Notes under the pieces: generated by a model | Database searches by the model: none | What the model was told of the DNA's origin: nothing | Seen by the model: only the letters and a program-made list of their open reading frames with translations | Source of the DNA: JAVBUZ01 sp031554725 | Lineage (GTDB): Bacteria > Bacillota > Clostridia > Lachnospirales > Lachnospiraceae | Assembly: GCA_031554725.1 (NCBI GenBank) | Contig: JAVBUZ010000179.1 | Coordinates: forward strand, 1-10,187 | DNA length: 10,187 nt | Direction: 5' to 3' | In this document: positions 1-7,835 of the stretch, one piece after another | How positions within the stretch are numbered: the stretch's first letter is position 1 | Layout of the letters: every line of letters begins with the position of its first letter | Position numbers and translations under genes: made by a program

Positions 1-1234
1 AGAATTAACAGCAGAAGAAAGACTTCTTCGCGCAATCTTCGGAGAAAAGGCAAGAGAAGTAAGAGATACTTCCCTTAAAGTACCACATGGTGAATATGGT
101 ATCGTTGTAGATGCAAAAGTATTTACAAGAGAAAATAGCGATGAATTATCTCCAGGTGTTAACCAGTCAGTTTGCATTTATATTGCTCAAAAGAGAAAAA
201 TCTCTGTTGGTGATAAAATGGCTGGACGTCATGGTAACAAGGGTGTAGTTTCTCGTGTACTTCCAGTAGAAGATATGCCATATCTTCCTAACGGACGTCC
301 TTTAGATATCGTACTTAACCCTCTGGGTGTACCTTCTCGTATGAACATTGGACAGGTACTTGAAATCCATCTATCGTTAGCAGCAAAGGCTCTTGGCTTT
401 AATGTTGCAACACCTGTATTTGATGGTGCCAACGAAATTGATATTATGGATACTTTGGATCTTGCTGATGATTATGTAAATCTAGAATGGGAAGCATTTG
501 AAGCAAAATACAAAGCAGATTTATTACCAGAAGTAATGGAGTATTTATCTGAAAATAGAGACCATAGAAAACTATGGAAAGGTGTTCCTATTTCACGTGA
601 TGGTAAAGTTAGACTTCGCGATGGTAGAACAGGAGAATACTTTGATAGTGCTGTAACAATTGGTCATATGCATTACTTGAAATTACATCACCTTGTAGAC
701 GATAAGATTCATGCTCGTTCTACAGGACCATACTCCTTAGTAACACAGCAGCCACTTGGTGGTAAAGCGCAGTTCGGTGGACAGCGTTTTGGTGAAATGG
801 AAGTTTGGGCGCTGGAAGCATATGGTGCATCTTACACCCTTCAAGAAATCTTAACAGTTAAATCGGATGATGTTATCGGACGTGTTAAAACTTATGAAGC
901 AATTATCAAAGGCGACAATATTCCTGAACCAGGTATTCCTGAGTCATTCAAGGTTCTTCTTAAAGAATTACAGTCCTTGGGCTTAGACGTACGTGTGCTT
1001 CGTGAAGATCAGACAGAAGTAGAAATCATGGAAAGCTTTGATTATGGCGACACAGACTATCGCTACGAAATCGAAGGAGAATCTGCAGAAAAGAATTATT
1101 CGAAAGAATCTTTGGCAGAGATGGGTTATCAGCAGCAAGAATTTGACGACGAAAGCGGCGAATTAGTTAGTGCTGAGGATGAAGAATTCGTAGACGATTT
1201 TGATGAAGTCTTAGAAGGCGACGATGAATTTTAA
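1..1234 (+). CDS. rpoB: RNA polymerase beta subunit, C-terminal part (gene starts before the window)
   Basis: This is the last 410 codons of the beta subunit of DNA-dependent RNA polymerase, which with beta' forms the catalytic core in the cytoplasm. The frame is open from base 2, and the first ATG at 218 is internal, because family residues (ELTAEERLLRAIFGEKAREV, then VPHGEYGIVV) are encoded before it. The motif KMAGRHGNKG lies at fragment residues 72-81; its two lysines correspond to the substrate-contacting lysines of the family. The conserved LNPLGVPSRMNIGQ and GGKAQFGGQRFGEMEVWALE blocks follow, where beta clamps onto beta'. The rifampicin-binding region lies upstream, outside the window. 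The protein ends in a strongly acidic tail of about 25 residues (EDEEFVDDFDEVLEGDDEF). The gene stops with tandem in-frame TAA TAG and is followed after 44 nt by rpoC, with no terminator between, so the two are cotranscribed. Identification is essentially certain. Confidence 0.98.
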   Translation, partial: ELTAEERLLRAIFGEKAREVRDTSLKVPHGEYGIVVDAKVFTRENSDELSPGVNQSVCIYIAQKRKISVGDKMAGRHGNKGVVSRVLPVEDMPYLPNGRPLDIVLNPLGVPSRMNIGQVLEIHLSLAAKALGFNVATPVFDGANEIDIMDTLDLADDYVNLEWEAFEAKYKADLLPEVMEYLSENRDHRKLWKGVPISRDGKVRLRDGRTGEYFDSAVTIGHMHYLKLHHLVDDKIHARSTGPYSLVTQQPLGGKAQFGGQRFGEMEVWALEAYGASYTLQEILTVKSDDVIGRVKTYEAIIKGDNIPEPGIPESFKVLLKELQSLGLDVRVLREDQTEVEIMESFDYGDTDYRYEIEGESAEKNYSKESLAEMGYQQQEFDDESGELVSAEDEEFVDDFDEVLEGDDEF

Positions 1235-1278
1235 TAGAAAAGTATGAAAAATACTTAGACGTGGAAGGAGTGCCATAA

Positions 1279-4200
1279 ATGTCAGAAACAAAACAAGAAG
1301 TGTATCAGCCAATGACATTTGATGCCATTAAAATCGGTTTGGCTTCTCCGGAGAAAATCCGTGAGTGGTCAAAAGGTGAGGTATTAAAGCCAGAAACGAT
1401 TAACTACAGAACACTAAAACCAGAAAGAGATGGTTTGTTCTGTGAAAAGATTTTTGGACCTAGTAAAGACTGGGAATGTCATTGTGGTAAATATAAAAAA
1501 ATCAGATATAAAGGTGTTGTCTGCGATCGTTGTGGAGTTGAAGTAACAAAAGCAAATGTTCGTAGAGAACGTATGGGACATATCGAGCTTGCAGCTCCAG
1601 TGTCTCATATCTGGTACTTTAAAGGAATCCCAAGCCGTATGGGTCTTATCTTGGATCTATCTCCAAGAATACTAGAAAAAGTATTGTATTTTGCTTCTTA
1701 CATCGTATTAGATGCTGGAGAATCCAATTTAGAATACAAACAGGTACTCTCTGAGAAAGAATATCAGGATGCAAAAGAAACCTACGGAAACAAGTTCCGT
1801 GTAGGAATGGGTGCTGAGGCGATTAAAGAATTATTGCAGGCAATAGATCTTGAAGGCGAAGCAGTTGAACTAAAATCAGGCTTAAAGGAAGCAACAGGAC
1901 AAAAACGTGCAAGAATCATTAAGAGACTGGAAGTTGTAGAAGCTTTCCGTGGCTCAGGAAATCAGCCTAGCTGGATGATTATGGATGTTGTTCCAGTAAT
2001 TCCTCCAGATTTACGTCCTATGGTTCAGTTAGATGGTGGACGTTTTGCTACCTCTGACTTGAATGACTTATATAGAAGAATTATCAACAGAAACAATCGT
2101 TTGAAGAGATTGCTTGAATTAGGCGCTCCAGACATTATCGTTCGTAATGAAAAGAGAATGTTACAGGAAGCTGTAGATGCTCTTATCGACAATGGTAGAC
2201 GTGGACGTCCTGTAACAGGACCTGGTAACAGAGCATTAAAATCACTTTCAGACATGCTAAAGGGTAAATCTGGACGTTTCCGTCAGAACCTTCTAGGTAA
2301 ACGTGTTGACTATTCAGGACGTTCTGTTATCGTTGTAGGACCAGAGCTAAAGATTTATCAGTGTGGTCTTCCAAAAGAAATGGCAATTGAACTTTTCAAA
2401 CCTTTCGTTATGAAAGAATTAGTTGGAAGAGGAATTAGCCAAAACATTAAAAATGCAAAGAAATTAGTAGAAAGATTAGACGCAAGCGTATGGGATGTAT
2501 TAGAAGAAGTTATTGCTGAACATCCAGTTATGTTAAACCGTGCACCTACCCTTCATAGACTAGGTATTCAGGCATTTGAGCCTGTTCTAGTAGAAGGTAA
2601 GGCAATCAAACTACATCCACTTGTATGTACAGCGTTCAACGCCGACTTTGACGGTGACCAGATGGCTGTTCACCTTCCATTATCAGTGGAAGCACAAGCA
2701 GAATGTCGTTTCTTACTACTTTCACCAAATAACTTACTAAAACCTTCTGATGGTGGTCCTGTTGCTGTTCCTTCACAGGATATGGTATTAGGTATTTACT
2801 ACCTAACACAGGAAAGACCAGGCGCATTAGGTGAAGGTAAAATCTTTAAGAGTGTTAACGAAGCAATTTTAGCATATGAAAACCAGGCAATTACTTTACA
2901 TTCTAGAATCGTTGTTAGAGTGACCAAGAAAAATGCCAATGGTGAAATCGTTACTGGCAATGTAGAAGCTACTTTAGGACGTTTTATCTTTAATGAGATA
3001 CTTCCTCAGGATCTTGGTTTTGTAGACAGAAGCAATCCAGAAAACTTCTTAAAGCTTGAAGTTGATTTCCACGTAGGCAAAAAAGGCTTAAAGCAGATTT
3101 TGGAAAAGGTAATTAATACTCATGGAGCTTCTATCACAGCAGAAGTATTAGATGATATTAAAGCTACTGGTTACAAATACTCTACCAAAGCAGCGATGAC
3201 AGTTTCTATTTCTGATATGACAGTTCCGGAACGTAAACAGGAAATGTTAGATGCAGCACAGGCTACAGTTGATAAGATTGCTGTAAACTTCAGACGTGGT
3301 CTTATTACAGAAGAAGAAAGATATCGTGCGGTAGTAGAAACTTGGAATGAGACAGATAAAGAATTAACAGAGGTTCTTCTTTCAGGTCTTGATAAATACA
3401 ACAACATCTATATGATGGCTGACTCAGGTGCCCGTGGTTCCAATCAGCAGATCAAACAGCTTGCAGGTATGCGTGGTTTGATGGCTGATACAACAGGTAG
3501 AACAATCGAGCTTCCTATTAAGTCAAACTTCCGTGAAGGTCTAGACGTACTTGAATACTTTATGTCTGCGCACGGTGCTCGTAAAGGTTTATCCGATACA
3601 GCGCTTCGTACAGCCGATTCAGGTTACTTGACAAGACGTATGGTTGACGTTTCACAGGATTTAATTATTCGTGAGGTTGACTGTCAAGAGGGCAAGGAAG
3701 AAATACCAGGAATGGTAGTTTCTGCTTTCATGGATGGTAAAGAAACGATTGAAGGACTAAAAGATAGAATAACAGGCAGATACTCTTGTAACACAATCAC
3801 TGATGCAAGTGGCAATGTCATTGTAAAACGTAATCACATGATTACACCAAGTCGTGCTTCAAAGATTTTATCTATTGGAGTAGACGAAAAGGGTGAACCA
3901 ATCGAAGAAGTAAAGATTCGTACCATTTTAGCATGCCGTTCTCATATCGGTATTTGTGCAAAATGTTATGGCGCTAACATGGCAACCGGTGAGGCTGTTC
4001 AGGTTGGTGAAGCTGTTGGTATTATTGCAGCGCAGTCTATTGGTGAACCTGGTACACAGCTTACAATGAGAACCTTCCATACCGGTGGTGTTGCGGGTGA
4101 TGATATCACTCAGGGTCTTCCTCGTGTTGAAGAATTATTTGAAGCAAGAAAGCCAAAGGGTCTTGCAATCATTGCAGAGTTTGGCGGAAAAGCAGAAATC

Positions 4201-4944
4201 AGAGATACAAAGAAGAAACGTGAAGTTGTTATTACAAACTCAGAGAATGGAGAAACTAAGGCTTATTTAATTCCTTATGGTTCTCGTATCAAGATTGCTG
4301 ACGGACAGATTCTTGAAGCTGGTGATGAATTAACAGAAGGTAGCGTAAATCCTCACGATTTACTAAAAATTAAAGGTATTCGTCCAGTTCAGGATTACAT
4401 GCTAAGAGAAGTTCAGCGTGTATATCGTTTACAGGGTGTTGATATTTCTGATAAGCATATCGAAGTTATCGTACGCCAGATGTTAAAGAAAATCCGTATT
4501 GAAAGTAATGGAGATACAGAGTTCTTACCAGGTACTTTAGTAGATGTATTAGAGTTTGAAGACTTAAATGCAGAACTAATTGCACAGGGAAAAGAGCCAG
4601 CAGTAGGAAATCAGGTAATGCTTGGTATCACAAAAGCATCACTTGCTACAAACTCCTTCTTGTCAGCAGCTTCCTTCCAGGAAACTACAAAGGTTCTAAC
4701 AGAAGCAGCTATCAAAGGTAAGGTTGATCCACTTATCGGTCTAAAAGAAAACGTAATTATCGGTAAGCTTATTCCTGCAGGTACAGGTATGAAGAGATAT
4801 CGTAGTACAAAATTAGACACAGATTATGTTGAAACACTTTCTTTCGATGATGAACTTTCTTTTGATGAAGTAAATGAATTAGAAGGAATGGATATTAATG
4901 CTGAAGAATTTGAAGCAGATGTAGTAGAAGCGATAGAAGAATAA
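1279..4944 (+). CDS. rpoC: RNA polymerase beta' subunit
   Basis: Complete 1221-residue beta' subunit, the half of the RNA polymerase core that carries the catalytic magnesium. The ATG is preceded by a strong ribosome binding site (GGAAGGAG, 1263-1270) eight bases upstream. Visible landmarks in order: the N-terminal zinc site C67, C69, C82, C85; the active-site motif NADFDGDQMAVH at residues 454-465, with Mg-binding aspartates 456, 458 and 460; the bridge helix starting GARKGLSDTALRTADSGY at 766; the second zinc site C802, C886, C893, C896; and the trigger loop LTMRTFHTGG with M930 and H934. The sequence runs straight from the trigger loop into DDITQGLPRVEELFEAR, so the large proteobacterial insertion is absent. 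Length is close to other Firmicutes (about 1200). The C-terminus is an acidic tail (DDELSFDEVNELEGMDINAE and beyond), echoing the acidic tail of RpoB. No frameshift or missing key residue was seen. A terminator begins 10 bases after the stop. Confidence 0.99.
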   Translation: MSETKQEVYQPMTFDAIKIGLASPEKIREWSKGEVLKPETINYRTLKPERDGLFCEKIFGPSKDWECHCGKYKKIRYKGVVCDRCGVEVTKANVRRERMGHIELAAPVSHIWYFKGIPSRMGLILDLSPRILEKVLYFASYIVLDAGESNLEYKQVLSEKEYQDAKETYGNKFRVGMGAEAIKELLQAIDLEGEAVELKSGLKEATGQKRARIIKRLEVVEAFRGSGNQPSWMIMDVVPVIPPDLRPMVQLDGGRFATSDLNDLYRRIINRNNRLKRLLELGAPDIIVRNEKRMLQEAVDALIDNGRRGRPVTGPGNRALKSLSDMLKGKSGRFRQNLLGKRVDYSGRSVIVVGPELKIYQCGLPKEMAIELFKPFVMKELVGRGISQNIKNAKKLVERLDASVWDVLEEVIAEHPVMLNRAPTLHRLGIQAFEPVLVEGKAIKLHPLVCTAFNADFDGDQMAVHLPLSVEAQAECRFLLLSPNNLLKPSDGGPVAVPSQDMVLGIYYLTQERPGALGEGKIFKSVNEAILAYENQAITLHSRIVVRVTKKNANGEIVTGNVEATLGRFIFNEILPQDLGFVDRSNPENFLKLEVDFHVGKKGLKQILEKVINTHGASITAEVLDDIKATGYKYSTKAAMTVSISDMTVPERKQEMLDAAQATVDKIAVNFRRGLITEEERYRAVVETWNETDKELTEVLLSGLDKYNNIYMMADSGARGSNQQIKQLAGMRGLMADTTGRTIELPIKSNFREGLDVLEYFMSAHGARKGLSDTALRTADSGYLTRRMVDVSQDLIIREVDCQEGKEEIPGMVVSAFMDGKETIEGLKDRITGRYSCNTITDASGNVIVKRNHMITPSRASKILSIGVDEKGEPIEEVKIRTILACRSHIGICAKCYGANMATGEAVQVGEAVGIIAAQSIGEPGTQLTMRTFHTGGVAGDDITQGLPRVEELFEARKPKGLAIIAEFGGKAEIRDTKKKREVVITNSENGETKAYLIPYGSRIKIADGQILEAGDELTEGSVNPHDLLKIKGIRPVQDYMLREVQRVYRLQGVDISDKHIEVIVRQMLKKIRIESNGDTEFLPGTLVDVLEFEDLNAELIAQGKEPAVGNQVMLGITKASLATNSFLSAASFQETTKVLTEAAIKGKVDPLIGLKENVIIGKLIPAGTGMKRYRSTKLDTDYVETLSFDDELSFDEVNELEGMDINAEEFEADVVEAIEE

Positions 4945-4954
4945 TGTGTTAATA

Positions 4955-4986
4955 AAATCCCCTAGCACGTCAGTGCTGGGGGATTT
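4955..4986. terminator. Bidirectional intrinsic terminator between convergent rpoC and the pseudopilin-like operon
   Basis: A 14-bp stem (4955-4968 with 4973-4986; one G-U pair when read on the plus strand) closes a four-base loop GTCA. The stem has a GC-rich middle and A/T ends, so it gives a run of U on either strand: ATTTCTAGTTGTTTG on plus and GGGGATTTTATTAA on minus. It lies 10 bases after the rpoC stop and 11 bases after the stop of the convergent reverse-strand gene, so it is well placed to end both transcripts. The T tracts are only moderate on both sides. The structure is read directly from the sequence; termination in both directions is inferred. Confidence 0.88.
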
Positions 4987-4997
4987 CTAGTTGTTTG

Positions 4998-5450
4998 TTA
5001 TTGAATGACAGGCAAGGAAGTGGAGTAATTAAGCTCTCCGGTAGTTATAACTTGCCAAGTACGAATGGAATAAAAACTTTCACCTAGTGCTAAAGGGTAA
5101 TTGATGTCAATAATAACTAAAAGGCTTTGTAAGTCAGATATTGGTATTGCATAGGACTTATAACGTCCTACAGTGCTGTAATATTCGTCCTCAGAGAGGC
5201 AGGTCTCATATACATTAGCTAGGGTTCGGTCAATATGTGCAATATTGATTTCTGCTTGATTACAAGCGTTATAATATGCTGTATTACGGTTTAGTACCTT
5301 GCTACTTAGATTATAATCTGCATAGGCATTAGAAATGCTAAGGGTGGCAAATGAAACCAAACATAAAATAACAAAAATGATTAATAAGGAGGAGGAGCCG
5401 ATATTGATACTAAAATCTAGTCTTCGATCCTTTGTAGTAAGCTTACTCAT
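4998..5450 (-). CDS. Small single-pass membrane protein, PilX/GspK-like pseudopilin candidate (last gene of the operon)
   Basis: A 150-residue protein with a short basic N-terminus, one hydrophobic helix (about residues 20-40) and a soluble C-terminal domain outside the membrane. The start used is the ATG at 5450: it has its own ribosome binding site (AAAGGAG, 5462-5468), and the longer frame from 5510 would run over the 3' end of the upstream gene. The helix is followed by an amphipathic stretch ending RNTAYYNACNQAE (residues 55-67), which resembles the post-helix segment of PilX/GspK-type minor pilins, where an A-x-x-A-E pattern is common. A possible processing site is G18 before SSSLL; position +5 would be Leu, not the usual Glu, and GspK is the pseudopilin known to lack that Glu. 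The start overlaps the upstream stop by eight bases (ATGAGTAA), suggesting translational coupling. The existence of the gene is well supported; the role is inferred from topology and position. Confidence 0.8.
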   Translation of the reverse strand: MSKLTTKDRRLDFSINIGSSSLLIIFVILCLVSFATLSISNAYADYNLSSKVLNRNTAYYNACNQAEINIAHIDRTLANVYETCLSEDEYYSTVGRYKSYAIPISDLQSLLVIIDINYPLALGESFYSIRTWQVITTGELNYSTSLPVIQ

Positions 5451-5910
5451 GAATATCAACACTCCTTTCTGCAATGTGGTGCATAACGGACATGCTGTAA
5501 AGAAGCTCATGATTGCTTGTATCTAAAATAGATATATCTGCTTGATTTAGGTTGTCCTCTTCCAAAAAGCCTAGGTTATCTAGATAAATCCCATAAACCT
5601 CTTCACTAACGTTACATGGCTTCCAGCCTGCATCTAAAGAAACATGTAAGATGCCATTTTCTAGTGCCAATGCTTCTGAGGAAATAGAAGTGTTCAATAT
5701 AGTCGTAGCTTTTTCTAAATTTCCATCGGTAGCTATCCACAGCTCAGCCAAGTTTTGTGACCAAAGACAATACTGGTTTTGATTGATAGTCTCCTTGCCA
5801 ATTAGGTGAGACTTGACAAATAGCTGTACACAGACAGCGCTGGATATGGAAAAAAATAGTATGGCTATAATTAGCTCGAGTAAAAACAAGCTTGATTTTG
5901 ATTGCTTCAT
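5443..5910 (-). CDS. Prepilin-like protein with N-terminal LLELII motif, PilV/GspI-like candidate
   Basis: A 155-residue protein beginning with a short basic leader (MKQSKSS) followed by LFLLELIIAILFFSISSAVC, a hydrophobic helix at about residues 8-30. This matches the class III (type IV pilin) signal layout: cleavage would fall after S7, leaving Glu at +5 (E12), the residue conserved in pilins. It departs from the consensus in having Ser instead of Gly at -1 and Leu instead of Phe at +1. The rest (TTILNTSISSEALALENGIL, then VYGIYLDNLGF) looks like a small beta-rich extracytoplasmic domain. The ribosome binding site is strong (GGAGG, complement of 5917-5921), six bases before the ATG. The gene lies 22 bases after its upstream neighbour and overlaps the next by eight. 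A PilV/GspI-like minor pseudopilin role is inferred. Whether a prepilin peptidase accepts Ser at -1 cannot be decided here. Confidence 0.82.
   Translation of the reverse strand: MKQSKSSLFLLELIIAILFFSISSAVCVQLFVKSHLIGKETINQNQYCLWSQNLAELWIATDGNLEKATTILNTSISSEALALENGILHVSLDAGWKPCNVSEEVYGIYLDNLGFLEEDNLNQADISILDTSNHELLYSMSVMHHIAERSVDIHE
5462..5468 (-). promoter_or_regulatory. Ribosome binding site inside the upstream gene, setting the start at 5450
   Basis: Read on the minus strand this is AAAGGAG, 11 bases before the ATG at 5448-5450. It sits inside the last codons of the preceding gene, and that gene's stop (TAA, complement of 5443-5445) overlaps the new start. This makes the internal ATG, rather than the upstream ATG at 5510, the likely start and points to coupled translation of the two small membrane proteins. 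Confidence 0.8.
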
Positions 5911-5932
5911 AGAAAGCCTCCAGGGGTCTTAA

Positions 5933-6421
5933 TTAATTGCGTAAGTTAACATATAAAGTCAGCTCGTCACCTTCGGTAGCAGCAATGTTAAGGGTTAAAA
6001 TATTTTCTGTTATCTTAGATAAACTAAATTCGTTTATCTCTAAAATCTTTTGACCAGCAGCTAGCATGTCTAAGGTAATGATGGAGTGACTCTTTACAAG
6101 AATCTCTTTTAAATAGCCTTCATGCATGTAGATATAATTAGAATAGTTTTCATCATTAATGCTTTGGGCTAATATAAGAGTGTCAATTCCATGTAGAGTG
6201 GTTGTATGTACGCCTAAGGATGAGTCATTTTGGCGTATCTTTTCAGTGACATAAGCAAAAGCAGTTCGATTGGAATAATTTTCTGTCATGCTATCGGCGG
6301 TTCTTTTATATACATCTGCACCTATGGTTACGAGGGTTAGGGCAGAGATGGAAAATACACAAAAGAGAGCTAGAACAAAAAGGATATCCACAATGTGACG
6401 CTTGCGATGTTGTTCAAACAT
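5933..6421 (-). CDS. Small single-pass membrane protein, PilW/GspJ-like candidate (possibly the DUF4860 family)
   Basis: A 162-residue protein with a basic leader (MFEQHRKRHIVD), one hydrophobic helix (about residues 11-33) and an extracytoplasmic domain. After the helix comes RTAFAYVTEKIRQND (residues 52-66), which resembles the helix end of PilW/GspJ-type minor pilins, where an aromatic-rich segment ends in E-x-I-R-Q. The C-terminus (ILTLNIAATEGDELTLYVNL) would form closing beta strands. There is no GFTLLE-type processing site; an Asp (D12) precedes the helix. From memory the sequence fits the uncharacterised DUF4860 family of clostridia, but no search was run. The ribosome binding site is modest (GAGG, complement of 6429-6432), seven bases before the ATG. 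Gaps are 16 bases to the gene before and 22 to the gene after, consistent with one operon. The gene itself is secure; the role is inference. Confidence 0.8.
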   Translation of the reverse strand: MFEQHRKRHIVDILFVLALFCVFSISALTLVTIGADVYKRTADSMTENYSNRTAFAYVTEKIRQNDSSLGVHTTTLHGIDTLILAQSINDENYSNYIYMHEGYLKEILVKSHSIITLDMLAAGQKILEINEFSLSKITENILTLNIAATEGDELTLYVNLRN

Positions 6422-6437
6422 AGTTAAACCTCGCTTT

Positions 6438-6755
6438 TTATCTTAATATAACAGTAATGTCTGGCATAATATTGCTACCAATGGACTGATAATCTACAAA
6501 AAACAAAGTTTCATCATAGATAATTCCATATTTATATTGTAGGTATTCTATGTTGGGAGGATAAAAGCCCTCCACCGCATAGCACTGAGCGGTGCTACGC
6601 AAAAGAGCTGTTTCTAAGCTTTCCCGTTGTGCCTGCAAGGTGCTAGCTTGAATAGAAGTAATTCCGTTGCTAAATAGAACAAAAAGAAGTACAAAGGCTA
6701 GCAAGGGTAGTAAATATATAGTTGTTTTAATAATTGATTTGATTTTTGTAGTCAT
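6438..6755 (-). CDS. Small single-pass membrane protein with pilin-like layout, GspG-like candidate
   Basis: A 105-residue protein: a basic leader (MTTKIKSIIK), a hydrophobic helix at about residues 12-30, a polar helix (STLQAQRESLETALLRSTAQ) and a short C-terminal domain with CYAVEGFYPPNIEYLQ (residues 58-73). A long N-terminal helix followed by a C/Y...G.YP..L pattern recalls major pilins and GspG-type pseudopilins, in which a Tyr-Pro segment follows the long helix. No G-F-x-x-x-E cleavage motif and no helix Glu are present, so if it is a pilin relative it is divergent or unprocessed. The ribosome binding site GGAGAA (GGAG, complement of 6763-6766) lies seven bases before the ATG. The gene starts 18 bases after the stop of the GspF-like gene. 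Coding is supported by operon spacing and the ribosome binding site; the function is unknown and the GspG comparison is tentative. Confidence 0.75.
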   Translation of the reverse strand: MTTKIKSIIKTTIYLLPLLAFVLLFVLFSNGITSIQASTLQAQRESLETALLRSTAQCYAVEGFYPPNIEYLQYKYGIIYDETLFFVDYQSIGSNIMPDITVILR

Positions 6756-6773
6756 CTAAATTCTCCGTGCTTC

Positions 6774-7817
6774 TTAGCCCATGTTTGACATGATGCCCAT
6801 TAGTGGAAGGATAACGGATAACAATATCATTCCAACAATAAGGGATAAAATAATAACTAGAGTAGGCTCGATAACACTAATCATAGCGTGTATTTTTCGA
6901 TTGGTTTCTTTCTGATATAGTCCGGCAATTTTCTTCAAAGTAGAATCTACCTGCCCGCTACGGAAACCAACAGAGACCATACGTGAATATGCGTTGGTAA
7001 AGATACCAGAAGCAGAAAGTGCTTCCGAGAAGTTTGAACCAGATTTAATATCGGCTTTACACTTTTCGATTTTTTTTGTGGTACCCTTATGATCCACTAG
7101 CTTTGAAACTAAATCAAGACTAGTAAAGGTGTCCATGCCACTGCTAAGGGCAAGGGAAATACTGCTAGCAAACTTACCGGCAGCAACCTTTTCGTTAAAT
7201 TTCTTGGTTAAAGGGAACTGGCATAAAAACATATTGGCAACTTTGCGCCCTTTTTTTGTTTTTAAGGCTAGTAGATAGCAGAGGGCTATAACTACTATAA
7301 CGGTAATAAGTATGATAGAATAATTACTTAAGGAATTTCCAAGCCCAAGTAAAGTTCGAGAGAAGCCAGTGAGCTCACTGCCCAATTGAACGAATACTTG
7401 ATTAAAAATGGGAAGAACCTTAGTAATTAGCACATAAATGACGAGGATCATCATGGCAATCATTATAAGCGGATAGCTTACCGCGCTTCGAATACTATGA
7501 AAAATGGATTCCTCACGCTCGTAATAGTCGGATAAGGATTGAGTAACAACATCCAGATTTCCGGATTCTTCACCTAAATGAACCATATGAATAACATAGT
7601 CTGGGAAAGCATTCGTATTTTCTAATGCATGCGCGAAGCTGTTACCACTTCGACAAGTAGCAAGAATGCTGGAAAGCAAAGTCTTTCCTTCAGAAGAAGA
7701 GGTATCTTGAAGCATAATGGTCATGCTTTCAGTAGGAGTTATGCCTGCATGGAAAAGCATGGCGGCTTGGCTGAAAAAAGAAGCAATCTCAGCTTGGGAT
7801 AATTGTTTTTGTCTCAT
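6774..7817 (-). CDS. GspF/PilC-type inner-membrane platform protein (type II secretion / type IV pilus F domain)
   Basis: A 347-residue polytopic membrane protein with two copies of the T2SS F domain. Proteins of this family form the inner-membrane platform that an assembly ATPase turns to add or remove pilin subunits. The first repeat spans about residues 10-135, with LFHAGITPTESM and the signature LGEESGNLD (81-89). The second spans about 208-335, with SSGMDTFTSLDL and VGFRSGQVDSTL (283-294). Membrane helices are expected near 115-140, 167-187 and 313-340; the last follows the conserved EP of SVIEPTLVIIL. Family members are usually about 400 residues; this one begins almost directly at the first F domain and lacks the usual N-terminal cytoplasmic extension. 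The ATG has a good ribosome binding site (AGGAGA, complement of 7825-7830) at seven bases. It lies 18 bases after the lipoprotein gene. The family call is strong; what it assembles is unknown. Confidence 0.92.
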   Translation of the reverse strand: MRQKQLSQAEIASFFSQAAMLFHAGITPTESMTIMLQDTSSSEGKTLLSSILATCRSGNSFAHALENTNAFPDYVIHMVHLGEESGNLDVVTQSLSDYYEREESIFHSIRSAVSYPLIMIAMMILVIYVLITKVLPIFNQVFVQLGSELTGFSRTLLGLGNSLSNYSIILITVIVVIALCYLLALKTKKGRKVANMFLCQFPLTKKFNEKVAAGKFASSISLALSSGMDTFTSLDLVSKLVDHKGTTKKIEKCKADIKSGSNFSEALSASGIFTNAYSRMVSVGFRSGQVDSTLKKIAGLYQKETNRKIHAMISVIEPTLVIILSLIVGMILLSVILPLMGIMSNMG

Positions 7818-7835
7818 GGTATGTTCTCCTAAAAT

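Noticed and set aside
218..1234. RpoB starting at the ATG at 218
   Set aside because: Conserved RpoB sequence is encoded in frame from base 2, so this Met is internal and the gene is truncated by the window edge.
4085..4270. Plus-strand 61-codon frame inside rpoC
   Set aside because: It is a frame-shifted reading of conserved RpoC sequence with no independent support.
5451..5510. Longer start (ATG at 5510) for the last reverse-strand gene
   Set aside because: It would overlap the preceding gene by 68 bases, and its extra 20 residues are not membrane-leader-like; the ATG at 5450 has a good ribosome binding site.
5335..5526. Plus-strand 63-codon frame inside the reverse operon
   Set aside because: It is antisense to two well-supported genes and encodes no recognisable domain.
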